A model generated the notes under the pieces. It had not been told where the DNA came from. It made no database searches and worked only from the letters and a program-made list of their open reading frames with translations. From NCBI GenBank assembly GCA_002373045.1, contig DFHU01000022.1, positions 1-64,000 on the forward strand: 64,000 bases of DNA. The letters are read 5' to 3'. Origin of the DNA: Pseudoselenomonas ruminantium. GTDB taxonomy: Bacteria; Bacillota; Negativicutes; Selenomonadales; Selenomonadaceae. Below are positions 53,446 to 61,329 of the stretch, piece by piece. The stretch's first letter is position 1. Every line of letters starts with the position of its first letter. A program made the position numbers and the translations under genes.

Positions 53446-53559
53446 ATGGACAAATACACAATAGCCAAAATCCGACTTCCAACTATTATCCTTACCATGA
53501 TTCTGCTCACAATATCAACACAAGTAAAATACCTGTTTAATATCGAAGTCAGAATATGA
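53446..53559 (+). CDS. 37-residue membrane peptide
   Basis: MDKYTIAKIRLPTIILTMIL..., one hydrophobic segment of about 17 residues. AAGGAGAAAACCAAA precedes the ATG. Too short for confident naming; small membrane peptides at this place may assist lysis or be adaptors of the fibre. Confidence 0.4.
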   Translation: MDKYTIAKIRLPTIILTMILLTISTQVKYLFNIEVRI

Positions 53560-53635
53560 GCGGCCCCGGTATGTTCTTGAAGTGACCGAAGAAGATTTGA
53601 AGCAGGAAGAATCTGTAAAGGTTAAATTAGCATTT

Positions 53636-53664
53636 AAGCACTCAGTAATGGGTGCTTTTTTTAT
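53636..53664 (+). terminator. terminator after the tail genes
   Basis: AGCACT/GGTGCT stem with loop CAGTAATG, followed by TTTTTTT. It may reduce transcription into the lysis genes. Confidence 0.7.
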
Positions 53665-53679
53665 GCAAAGGAGGACAGC

Positions 53680-53988
53680 ATGAAAAAACGAATATGTGCA
53701 ATGATGGCGACGTTGATAATGATGCCGTATTTTTGCTATGCATCAGGTATAGGCCCGGACAAGTACCAGCATGCAGGAGCAGGTGCGGCTCTTAATCTTG
53801 GCTTGCAGGCAGCAGGCGTAAAAAAAGAAACAGCGTGGTGCATTGCTGGTGCAGTTTTTATAGGGAAAGAAATATATGATGCTCGGCACCGTGACAGGCA
53901 TACGCCAGAACTTGCTGATATTGGAGCAGATATGATTGGGCTTATCGCAAGTGAGGGCGTTATATGGATTTTACGTAAAGAATGGTAA
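53680..53988 (+). CDS. YfiM-like exported protein
   Basis: 102 residues. A signal sequence (MKKRICAMMATLIMMPYFCY then A) is followed by DKYQHAGAGAALNLGLQAAG and DIGADMIGLIASEGVIWIL, the His- and Asp-containing pattern of YfiM-type small membrane proteins. AAAGGAGG precedes the ATG. Role in the phage is unknown; it starts the lysis-proximal gene group. Confidence 0.6.
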   Translation: MKKRICAMMATLIMMPYFCYASGIGPDKYQHAGAGAALNLGLQAAGVKKETAWCIAGAVFIGKEIYDARHRDRHTPELADIGADMIGLIASEGVIWILRKEW

Positions 53989-54052
53989 ATGTCAAATTGC
54001 AGGGGGGAATTCGCAGGAGTTAATGCCCTGCATTTCTAAGGTGGTGGTCAAC

Positions 54053-54316
54053 ATGGAAATCATAAATACGGTAGCGCAGTCTGTAGTAATAGCAGGATTC
54101 CTCACAGGTGCTTTTTCGTACATTGTTTTAACGCCACTCAATAAAAGCATTGAGGGCTTGCGTACAATCGTGCAGGAGCTAAAAGATGAATTGCGCTACA
54201 GCGAACAGCGCAGACACGAACTACAGGAGCGTATCGCTAAAGTTGAAGTGAGTGCAGCAAGTGCTCATCATAGGCCGAATCACATTGATGATATTTTAGG
54301 AGGTGCGCACCAGTGA
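54053..54316 (+). CDS. XhlA-like membrane/coiled-coil protein
   Basis: 87 residues: a hydrophobic N-terminal segment (VAQSVVIAGFLTGAFSYIVL) and a coiled coil (IVQELKDELRYSEQRRHELQ). This layout, with the segment first instead of last, is similar to XhlA-type holin partners. It overlaps the next gene by 4 bp. The start at ATG 54053 follows AAGGTGGTGG. Confidence 0.55.
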   Translation: MEIINTVAQSVVIAGFLTGAFSYIVLTPLNKSIEGLRTIVQELKDELRYSEQRRHELQERIAKVEVSAASAHHRPNHIDDILGGAHQ

Positions 54317-54504
54317 AACTAACGACAGACCTGGTAGCAGTCGGCGGCCTTAGCGTTGCATTGATTGCCGGCGTGTTCATGGGCGCTCCGTCAGAACTGC
54401 TGACAGGCATTGCAGGCGGGCTTAGCGGTTATCTGTCTAAGACCGCTGTTAATCATTTTGAAAATCCGCATGAGATTGCGCGGGAGAACAAGGGGGAGAA
54501 ATGA
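54313..54504 (+). CDS. small holin-like membrane protein
   Basis: 63 residues with two weakly separated hydrophobic stretches (LVAVGGLSVALIAGVFMGAP and LLTGIAGGLSGYLS) and a charged end. GTG start overlapping the upstream stop. Position between an XhlA-like gene and the lysin gene supports holin; not proven. Confidence 0.55.
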   Translation: MKLTTDLVAVGGLSVALIAGVFMGAPSELLTGIAGGLSGYLSKTAVNHFENPHEIARENKGEK

Positions 54505-54683
54505 ATGGCTTAGCCTGGACAGAACTATACAACAAATTTGCCGCCTTTGCTTATGTAGCAAGGCGGCAGGGCTTTTATGTGGGGCAGGTGCAGGAGATGG
54601 AGTACAGTCTATTTGAGATGTGCCCATTTCCGAGAAATTACAGGCCGGATAAGAAGGGAGCAAACACAAATGAAGGTAATTGA
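54501..54683 (+). CDS. small lysis-region protein
   Basis: 60 residues (MNGLAWTELYNKFAAFAYVA...), soluble, no family. The start overlaps the previous stop (ATGA) and its end overlaps the lysin start, so it is translated in a chain with holin and lysin. Confidence 0.5.
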   Translation: MNGLAWTELYNKFAAFAYVARRQGFYVGQVQEMEYSLFEMCPFPRNYRPDKKGANTNEGN

Positions 54684-55281
54684 TATCAGTGCATGGCAGG
54701 AAAATGTAGACTGGCAAGCAGTCAAGGAGGCTGGCATCGAGGGCGTTATCTTGAAGATTGGCGAACATGGCCACCTAGATGATATGTTTGTGGATCATGT
54801 CAATAAGGCTGTGGAAAACGGCTTACAGTTTGGCGTTTATTACTTTGCTCATGCCTGCACCTACGATGAGGCTGTGGCTGAGGCTGATCAGGTGGTTGCA
54901 TGGCTGAAAGAATATCTGAGAGGCGAAACCCCGCCGCTAGGTATTTGGTATGATGCAGAGTCAAAACGGATGCTTAACGGTGATGTGACCGAGTGCTGCC
55001 GCGCTTTCATCAACCAGCTCACGAACTACGGGCACCAGTACAATGGTGTGTATGCGTCATGGAGCTGGCTGAGTGCCGAAAGTTCGCATTATATCCGTAT
55101 CGAGGATTTGCCGGATTATGTGCCGTACTGGGTGGCAAACTATGGACAGGGCAACACATTTGAAACGGCTTGCAAGGATTACCTCAAAGAGGAATACCCG
55201 GACAACATTATCCGTATGCACCAATTTACGGATAACCTGGACGGATTTGGCTATGATGCCAACATTTATTATGAGGATTAA
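54670..55281 (+). CDS. endolysin, glycoside hydrolase family 25 muramidase
   Basis: 203 residues. The GH25 barrel is marked by MKVIDISAWQENVDWQAVKE, FGVYYFAHACTYDEAVAEAD, GIWYDAES (acidic catalytic pair region) and the closing IIRMHQFTDNLDGFGYDAN. It cuts the glycan strands of peptidoglycan to free the particles. No cell-wall-binding domain is present, so it is a catalytic domain only. The ATG at 54670 with GAAGGGAG upstream is preferred to a longer reading. Confidence 0.92.
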   Translation: MKVIDISAWQENVDWQAVKEAGIEGVILKIGEHGHLDDMFVDHVNKAVENGLQFGVYYFAHACTYDEAVAEADQVVAWLKEYLRGETPPLGIWYDAESKRMLNGDVTECCRAFINQLTNYGHQYNGVYASWSWLSAESSHYIRIEDLPDYVPYWVANYGQGNTFETACKDYLKEEYPDNIIRMHQFTDNLDGFGYDANIYYED

Positions 55282-55295
55282 GGGAGGAAAACGAC

Positions 55296-55487
55296 ATGAA
55301 AAAGACGCTGATTACCAAAGAGGCCCCCACCTTTGCACTCAAAGGGCAGGTGGCTGATATTCTCAAAAATTCAAAGTGCCCCAATGAGTCATTTACCAAC
55401 ACCTTTGGTGATGAATATATGGGCATGGATGATGAGCATGTATATATCGGCGCGCGTGCCGGTGTAGAAACGGAAATCGAGTATTAA
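55296..55487 (+). CDS. hypothetical phage protein
   Basis: 63 residues, MKKTLITKEAPTFALKGQVA..., acidic C-terminal half with DDEHVYIGARAG. GGAGG precedes the ATG. No family recognised. Lies after the lysin gene. Confidence 0.55.
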   Translation: MKKTLITKEAPTFALKGQVADILKNSKCPNESFTNTFGDEYMGMDDEHVYIGARAGVETEIEY

Positions 55488-55502
55488 GAGGAGGAAACGG
55501 CA

Positions 55503-55781
55503 ATGAGCAAGTGGACGGGTTTACGGGATACGGTTGTGGATGCGCTGAAAGCTGACGAGGTTGGTAAGAGTCTCAAAGAGAGATTTATCAACTGGCTGAC
55601 CACGGAGGGCATTGCATTGTTGGAAGCTGCCGCTGCTCGCATTATTGATGAGTGCAAAAAGGATGCACCCCAGGAAACCGGGTGGTGTAAAATCCGTGAT
55701 GCCTTTGCGGTGCCGGCGGCTATCAATATCGGCCTCTATGTGCTCAAAGTGGTACTGGAAAAAGCGGCAGCGGAAAGCTAA
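55503..55781 (+). CDS. hypothetical phage protein at the right end
   Basis: 92 residues, helical, with LKERFINWLTTEGIALLEAA and a C-terminal hydrophobic face (FAVPAAINIGLYVLKVVLEK). Last gene before attR, a place where lysogenic accessory genes are common. GAGGAGG precedes the ATG. No family recognised. Confidence 0.55.
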   Translation: MSKWTGLRDTVVDALKADEVGKSLKERFINWLTTEGIALLEAAAARIIDECKKDAPQETGWCKIRDAFAVPAAINIGLYVLKVVLEKAAAES

Positions 55782-55795
55782 TGATATAAGGGTAG

Positions 55796-55839
55796 TGGCT
55801 TTATAATGGTGGCTTTGGTTTGGCCACCATTTTGGCCAC
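55796..55839. promoter_or_regulatory. probable integrase arm-type sites, right
   Basis: GTGGCTTT at 55796-55803 and 55809-55816, then TTTGGCCAC at 55819-55827 and 55831-55839. The nonamer pair is shared with 12361-12380 next to attL. Confidence 0.6.
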
Positions 55840-55955
55840 CAAATTAGCAAAAACATACCGAAAACAAGAGTTTTTGAAAATGTTTGGATATCGCATACCC
55901 TTATTCTACAAGGCTTTACGAATATGATGAAAAAAAGAAATGCCGAATAATTCAC

Positions 55956-55972
55956 GCCGGGCATGATGTAAT
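55956..55972. repeat. attR core
   Basis: GCCGGGCATGATGTAAT, identical to the last bases of groEL at 12294-12310. Followed 21 bp later by a terminator suited to groEL. Confidence 0.88.
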
Positions 55973-55992
55973 CACATCTCCATAAAGCATAA

Positions 55993-56019
55993 GACTTTCC
56001 CCTGCGGGGGAAGGTTTTT
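55993..56019 (+). terminator. terminator, presumably the original groEL terminator
   Basis: ACTTTCCCC/GGGGGAAGGT stem with a 3-nt loop and TTTTT. No gene lies between attR and this hairpin, so before integration it would have followed the groEL stop by about 20 bp. Confidence 0.8.
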
Positions 56020-56094
56020 GGTTGCAAGAATTGCATGTAAACTGTAGAATAATAATCGGATAGTTGGTAAAAAATTCATGCACAAAATTCGATA

Positions 56095-56145
56095 ACGTGG
56101 TATACTAATAGGGCTTTCCAAAAGGAGAGCCTTATTTTATTTTGC
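56095..56145 (+). promoter_or_regulatory. promoter and hairpin before the carboxypeptidase gene
   Basis: GTGGTATACTAAT carries an extended -10 (TATACT). GGCTTTCC/GGAGAGCC with a 4-nt A loop and TTATTTTATTTT follows at 56112-56144; it could be an attenuator or the end of a short transcript. Confidence 0.5.
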
Positions 56146-56172
56146 TTTTTTGTGATAAGGGAGATTGATATA

Positions 56173-57327
56173 GTGAAATTCTGGCATAAGATAGCGTCGC
56201 TGTTCATGGTGGCCTGCCTGCTCACGATACAGCTGCCAATTGCAGCAGGAGAAGGCGGTGAACCGGAGATTACGGCGCAGGCGGCGATTATCGTGGAGGC
56301 TTCGACGGGGCGTGTGGTTTGGGAGAAAAATGCCGATGAACGCCTGTATCCTGCCAGCATGACCAAGATGATGACCGGCATACTGGCTTTGGAACAGATG
56401 AATATGCGCTCGCAGATTCTCATGTCGCCGGAGGCTGCCTATACGGAATCCTCGCCTATAGGTGTACTGCCGGGCGAGACCATCCGTACGGATGAACTGC
56501 TGAACGGTATGCTTATGGAATCCGACAATGGTGCAGCCGTGGCGCTCGGTGAGGCTATGGCTGGCAGCGTATCTGCCTTTGCCAAGATGATGAACGGCAA
56601 GGCTGAGGAACTGGGCATGCAGGATACGCATTTTGTCAATCCCAATGGACTGACAGCAGAGGGCCATTATTCCACGGCTAGGGATATGGCAAAATTGGCC
56701 TGCTATGCCATGAAAAATCCGGATTTCCGCAAGATTGTCGGGCAGGAACAGCGGACGATTTACTGGACCTCTCCTGGAAGCAAGACCTTTAAGGCACATA
56801 ATACCAATAAACTGTTGGGCAAGTATGAGGGCATGACCGGCATCAAGACCGGCTGGACCAATGCCGCTGGTGGCTGTCTGGCCGCCGGTGCCCGCCGTCA
56901 TGGCGTGGAACTCATTGTCGTGCTGATGAAGACACCTACGCCGGATGACCGCTTTAAGGATGCAGAAAAGCTTTTGGATTATGGCTTCGACCATGTGAAG
57001 ATGACAAAAGCGCTCTCCAAGGACAGGACCCCGCGCAAGGTATGGGTAGCGAATGGTGTACAGGCATCTGCCCAGCTTTATCCTGAACGGGATATCGAAT
57101 ACCCGCTGATTAACGGCGAGGATAAGAGCAAGTATTCGCTGGCCTATGATGTGCCCAAGGTTGTGTCCGCACCGTTAAAGGCGGGGGCGCAAGTGGGGAA
57201 GATTGAAATCCTGTATAACGGACAGGAAGTGGATCAGGTACCTTTGCTCACCGAGGGGGTAAACAGTGGCTTTAGTATGGGCTCCTGGCTGGTGAATACG
57301 TTTTCTTGGTTCATCAAGTTAATATAA
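56173..57327 (+). CDS. D-alanyl-D-alanine carboxypeptidase (DacF/PBP5-like)
   Basis: 384 residues. A signal peptide (ASLFMVACLLTIQLPIAAG) leads to a serine peptidase S11 domain with the penicillin-binding motifs: SMTK (nucleophile Ser), SDN in MESDNGAAVALGE, and KTG in GIKTGWTNAAGG. A C-terminal PBP5-associated beta domain and a final amphipathic helix (WLVNTFSWFIKLI) for membrane attachment follow. It trims the terminal D-Ala of peptidoglycan stem peptides. GTG 56173 with AAGGGAGA upstream is preferred to GTG 56152. Confidence 0.93.
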   Translation: MKFWHKIASLFMVACLLTIQLPIAAGEGGEPEITAQAAIIVEASTGRVVWEKNADERLYPASMTKMMTGILALEQMNMRSQILMSPEAAYTESSPIGVLPGETIRTDELLNGMLMESDNGAAVALGEAMAGSVSAFAKMMNGKAEELGMQDTHFVNPNGLTAEGHYSTARDMAKLACYAMKNPDFRKIVGQEQRTIYWTSPGSKTFKAHNTNKLLGKYEGMTGIKTGWTNAAGGCLAAGARRHGVELIVVLMKTPTPDDRFKDAEKLLDYGFDHVKMTKALSKDRTPRKVWVANGVQASAQLYPERDIEYPLINGEDKSKYSLAYDVPKVVSAPLKAGAQVGKIEILYNGQEVDQVPLLTEGVNSGFSMGSWLVNTFSWFIKLI

Positions 57328-57339
57328 GATAAAAAGGAT

Positions 57340-57383
57340 AAGCCTTTCAGGGATTTTGAACCCCCTGGGGGGCTTAAATTTTT
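57340..57383 (+). terminator. terminator after the carboxypeptidase gene
   Basis: AAGCCTTTCAGGG pairs with CCCTGGGGGGCTT using three G-U pairs, then AAATTTTT. Confidence 0.6.
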
Positions 57384-57433
57384 GGAGAAAAGGGGCTAAA
57401 CTATTGTATAGATATTGGAAATGGGACAGGTGA

Positions 57434-58195
57434 ATGATGATGAAACATAATGTACAACCTAAGTTGTCAGCGTATGAACAGGAACATCAGCTGAATGCAC
57501 AGATAGAAGCTTATTGGGACGAGCGCAGCCGTGATTTCAGCAAGCTGCGGCAAAAGGAGCTGAGCGGCCCTTGTGCGGCTGCCTGGCAGGCATATCTGCA
57601 GGAGAAACTGTCTGCCGCTGCGCCCTTGAAGATACTGGATATTGGTACAGGTGCAGGCTTCTTTGCCATTTTGCTCGCACAGCTGGGGCATAAGGTAACG
57701 GGCATTGATATGTCCGCGGATATGCTCCATCAGGCCAAGCAAAATGTTCTGGCTGCCGGTTGCTCAGCGGAATTTCGCAAGATGAATGCGCAGGAACTGG
57801 ATTTTGCCGATGAAACCTTCGATGTGGTCATCAGCCGTAACCTCACCTGGACTCTGCCGGATGTTATGCAGGCTTATCGCGAGTGGCAGCGGGTGCTGAA
57901 AAAAGGCGGCAAGCTCTTGAATTTCGATTCCGACTATGGCCTTGTGACCTTTTCCCGCAAGGAAGACCAGGCCGATGTTCACGCCAATATCCGGCAGGAA
58001 CTGGTTACGGAATGCAACGATATAAAAGACGAACTGCGCATTAGCACCCATCGCCGTCCTCAATGGGACGCCCAGTTCTTGTGTGATTTGGGCATGCAGG
58101 TAACGGTAGAAGAAGAAATCGCACCCAAAGTTCGCACGGACAAGAATATGCAGTTTGATACCCTCCCGCTGTTTGCTATTATAGCCAGCAAATAA
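57434..58195 (+). CDS. class I SAM-dependent methyltransferase
   Basis: 253 residues. The SAM-binding motif I is ILDIGTGAGFFAILLAQLG, followed by VTGIDMSADMLHQAK (motif II) and FDVVISRNLTWTLPD (post-motif). It belongs to the UbiE/Methyltransf_11 group, which acts on small molecules; the substrate is unknown. It stands alone between terminators. Confidence 0.85.
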   Translation: MMMKHNVQPKLSAYEQEHQLNAQIEAYWDERSRDFSKLRQKELSGPCAAAWQAYLQEKLSAAAPLKILDIGTGAGFFAILLAQLGHKVTGIDMSADMLHQAKQNVLAAGCSAEFRKMNAQELDFADETFDVVISRNLTWTLPDVMQAYREWQRVLKKGGKLLNFDSDYGLVTFSRKEDQADVHANIRQELVTECNDIKDELRISTHRRPQWDAQFLCDLGMQVTVEEEIAPKVRTDKNMQFDTLPLFAIIASK

Positions 58196-58267
58196 GCGCG
58201 AATAAAAAATCAGCAAAACAACAAAAGTAGCATAAAGCACGCAAAGATAATAAAAGGTACGCAAAAA

Positions 58268-58342
58268 GCCCGGTGGCCGGTGATACCTTTCCGCAGCGTT
58301 TGACAAGCTTGCGCGAAGGAAAGATATCACCGGCCACCGGGC
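58268..58342 (-). terminator. long inverted repeat, terminator of the CorC-type gene
   Basis: Arms of about 26 bp (58268-58293 and 58317-58342; GCCCGGTGGCCGGTGATA and its complement) with one or two mismatches and a 23-nt centre that holds a smaller stem. On the minus strand it is followed by TTTTT (CTTTTTGC), so it ends the gene at 58375. Confidence 0.75.
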
Positions 58343-58374
58343 GTCTTAGCACCAAGATGTAAGCAATACTATAA

Positions 58375-59691
58375 CTATTCAGTTGCTACAACCGTTTCTT
58401 CAGCACTCTTTTTAGTAATCATAATTTTATCAATGCGCGCCCCATCCATATCCACAACTTCAAAGGTGAAGTCCTGCCAGTCAATGCGCTCGCCGGCCTT
58501 GGGGATATAGCCAAAGTAGGAGGTCAAAAAGCCGCCCATAGTCTGGTAGTGGTCATGGTCTTCATCGGGAAGTTCCTCGATGGAGAATTTCGCCTTGAAA
58601 TCGTCAATGTCGTAAAGACCGTCCACCAGCCAGCTGTTTTCGTCACGGACGGTGAGCTGCGCGGTTTCTTCCTCGTGGGCGGCAAAGGATTCGCCTGCAA
58701 TTTCCTGCAGGATATCGTCCATGGTCAAAAAGCCGATAACTCCGCCGTATTCGTCGAGTACCATCGCTTCATGAATGCCTGTAGTGCGGAACTGCTTCAA
58801 CACGCGGAAGGTTTCCATGGAGCGGGGGATAAAGAGGGGCTTGCGGATATACTGGGATAAATCCAACACCTCATGGGCCAGGGTGGCATTGAGTAAATCC
58901 TTGGCATAGAGGACGCCGCAGAAATCATCGAGACTATCCCTTCCTACAGGGAAAATATCCTGCGGCGTTTCCCGGATAAGCCGCATATTTTCCCAGAGAG
59001 AATCGGCTAAGTCGAGCCAGAGCATTTGGGTGCGGGGCGTCATCAGAGCGTAGGCCGTTTGGTCACTGAGGTGGAAAATCTTGTCCACCATGGCCTGCTC
59101 GGTCTTTTCAAAGGTGCCATCTTCCGTACCCTGCTCAATTAAGTCCTTGACTTCATCTTCCGTTACGGTATCGGCAGCATGGGGATTGATGCCAAAGATT
59201 AAGAGAATCATATTGGCTGCCCCGGAGAGCAGGGAAACAAAGGGGCGGGTAACTCTGGCCAATAGCCGCATAATGCCGTGATATTTCAGCAGCATAGCCT
59301 CCGGCTTTTGCAAGGCGGTCTTCTTGGGCAGAAATTCGCCGAGCAGCAGGGCCAGGCAGGTAATAACGAGCACGCTGATTACGAGCGATAATGTTTGCGC
59401 ATGGGGAATCGGCAAAAGCTTTGCAGCCATAGGGGCGAGCAGTACGCCCGTGCAGACACCGATTAAGATGCTGCTCATGGTAATGCCAATTTGGGACAGG
59501 GAAAGCATACGGTCATCCTGCTCCAACAGCTCAAGCACCTTTTCAGCATCGGCATTGCCGTCCTCTTGCATTTTTTCCAATTTACTGTGGTGACTTTCAG
59601 CAATGGCCGTTTCCATCAGGGAAAAGAAGCCGAGCGTCAACAGCAGAACAATCATCAATACCAATAATAAACCTGTGTCAGAACTATCCAA
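58375..59691 (-). CDS. CorC/HlyC family (CNNM-CBS) membrane protein
   Basis: 438 residues. The DUF21/CNNM domain with four hydrophobic segments spans about 1-190 (GFFSLMETAIAESHHSKLEK, then LLLGEFLPKKTALQKPE). A CBS pair follows (MTPRTQMLWLD and VLDEYGGVIGFLTMDDILQE), and a C-terminal CorC_HlyC domain (YQTMGGFLTSYFGYIPKAGE). Members are linked to Mg2+/Co2+ export or resistance. TTG is the likely start codon. Not in an obvious operon. Confidence 0.9.
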   Translation of the reverse strand: MDSSDTGLLLVLMIVLLLTLGFFSLMETAIAESHHSKLEKMQEDGNADAEKVLELLEQDDRMLSLSQIGITMSSILIGVCTGVLLAPMAAKLLPIPHAQTLSLVISVLVITCLALLLGEFLPKKTALQKPEAMLLKYHGIMRLLARVTRPFVSLLSGAANMILLIFGINPHAADTVTEDEVKDLIEQGTEDGTFEKTEQAMVDKIFHLSDQTAYALMTPRTQMLWLDLADSLWENMRLIRETPQDIFPVGRDSLDDFCGVLYAKDLLNATLAHEVLDLSQYIRKPLFIPRSMETFRVLKQFRTTGIHEAMVLDEYGGVIGFLTMDDILQEIAGESFAAHEEETAQLTVRDENSWLVDGLYDIDDFKAKFSIEELPDEDHDHYQTMGGFLTSYFGYIPKAGERIDWQDFTFEVVDMDGARIDKIMITKKSAEETVVATE

Positions 59692-59763
59692 CGAAAAATC
59701 ACATCCTTAAAGTAGAAAAGTATATTAGTAATATTTTACCATAGGCAACAGGAAAAACCAATA

Positions 59764-61329
59764 TTAAGTTTGTGATGGCGTAAGCCGGATTACCTGGGAA
59801 AAGCGGGATAGCTGCGGTAAATCATGCGTGATGATGATTACGGTCTGTCCGGTCTGGTCAGCCCGCTTTAAGATGGCGTCCAATAGCTTATTGGCTTTGG
59901 AAAGGTCAAGGCCTGCGGTGGGTTCATCAAAGAGGAGCACCGGGGCAGAACTGGCCAGGATAAGGGCGCTGGCCAAACGATTGCGCTCACCGCCGGAAAG
60001 ATGGCAGGCATTTTCACCTAAGGGGGTATCGAGCCCCTGCGGAAGTTTTTGCCAGACCGCTGTGAGCTGTGCTGCTTGCAGGGCTTGTTGTATTTCTTCT
60101 GCGGTGATGGCGGGATGGAGTCTGAGAAAGTTTTCTCTTATGGAACCGGCAAACAGGAAACTTCCCTGCGGAATTGTGCAGATAAAGGGCCGGACAGCGG
60201 AGCCATAATGGATACTTCCCTTTGTGGGTGCCCAAAGCCCGGCCAGCAGACAGGCCAGTGTAGTCTTGCCGCTGCCGCTGTCCCCGACAATCGCCGTATG
60301 ACAGCCGGGCGAAAGTGAAAAATTAAGCGCGGAAAAGACGGGCAGCCCTTGGGGATAATGAAATTCCAAAGCGGAAACCGTGAGCAGATTATGAACATCC
60401 GGGGAATTGGTGCTGGTAGAAGTGTCTGCTGAATGGGGAGACAGCCAACCAGCGGCGTGCTGTGCCTGACGGAAATGGCGGGCGGCTGCGGGCAGGGCGG
60501 CAAATTCATTCAGGAGAGCTAAAAGCACCAGTAAATAGGTACAGAGGCGGATACCATCCAGCTGCTTTTGCTGTAGTGCTGTGAGCAGCAGAATAAAGAG
60601 CCAAAGAAACGCGAAAATACGCAGCAGGCCCAGAAGAAAATCAATCCGGTTCGTGCGTGTCTTATCGCGAGATAAATTCTTCTGCCAATGTTTAGCAGTT
60701 TGGTCAAGTTGGGTGACTGCAATATTCAGACTGCCGGCCCGTGACAGCTCATGACTGCCCTGGGCAAAGTCCAATAGCTGACTGCGGTAGTGGTTGCTGT
60801 TCGATTGTTGCGGGCTTATCCAAAGGGGCAGGCAGTGGCTCAGGTAAAGAATGGGCAGGATAAAGATACCGTAAGACAGATAGGGACTGAGCAAAAGTGT
60901 TACGAGCAGTACAGCCAACAGAAGCGTCAGGGGCGGCAGCAGTCCGCGCAGCAGAAAATCCCGCAGGATATCGGCACCCGTCAACATATCGTGAAGCAGC
61001 GTGCCTTTCGTTTTGGCTGCCTGGGGAAAGCTGGTAAGGTGGCTGGCGATATCGTAAAGGCGCAGGCGCAGCGCCGCTAAGACCGCGAAGGCACTTTTAT
61101 GGGTGAAATAGCGCTCGCCATAACGCAGCAATGCCCGGCCAATGCCCAAGGCACGCACAGCGGTTATGCCTAAAGTCAGCGCATATAAGGGGGGCTGCAG
61201 GGCGGCAGAACTGATTAGCCAGGCGGCTGCTCCCAGCAAGCCGAGGTTGGACAGTAAAGCCAACAGGCTGAGCAGCAGGAGCAGCAGAATATCCAGCGGG
61301 CGGAGCAGTGACCATATTTCCTTTAACAT
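59764..61329 (-). CDS. cydC: ABC exporter CydC
   Basis: 521 residues. Six hydrophobic segments in the first 300 residues, then an ABC domain with Walker A GDSGSGKTTLA, signature LSGGERNRLA and Walker B VLLFDEPTAGLD. With CydD it makes the heterodimeric exporter of cysteine/glutathione or a heme-linked factor needed to assemble cytochrome bd. Overlaps cydD by 7 bp and follows cydB and cydD in the operon. Confidence 0.92.
   Translation of the reverse strand: MLKEIWSLLRPLDILLLLLLSLLALLSNLGLLGAAAWLISSAALQPPLYALTLGITAVRALGIGRALLRYGERYFTHKSAFAVLAALRLRLYDIASHLTSFPQAAKTKGTLLHDMLTGADILRDFLLRGLLPPLTLLLAVLLVTLLLSPYLSYGIFILPILYLSHCLPLWISPQQSNSNHYRSQLLDFAQGSHELSRAGSLNIAVTQLDQTAKHWQKNLSRDKTRTNRIDFLLGLLRIFAFLWLFILLLTALQQKQLDGIRLCTYLLVLLALLNEFAALPAAARHFRQAQHAAGWLSPHSADTSTSTNSPDVHNLLTVSALEFHYPQGLPVFSALNFSLSPGCHTAIVGDSGSGKTTLACLLAGLWAPTKGSIHYGSAVRPFICTIPQGSFLFAGSIRENFLRLHPAITAEEIQQALQAAQLTAVWQKLPQGLDTPLGENACHLSGGERNRLASALILASSAPVLLFDEPTAGLDLSKANKLLDAILKRADQTGQTVIIITHDLPQLSRFSQVIRLTPSQT

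Larger units (their letters stand above)
53368..53679 (+). other. short region after the tail fibre
   Basis: Holds two micro-frames: a 16-codon one starting near 53382 and the 37-residue gene at 53446. Both contain KIRLPT, coded by similar DNA (AAAATYCGACTTCCRAC). A further open piece without a start codon (about 53528-53690, with RPRYVLEVTEEDLKQEES) looks like the end of a lost gene. A terminator hairpin follows. Confidence 0.4.
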
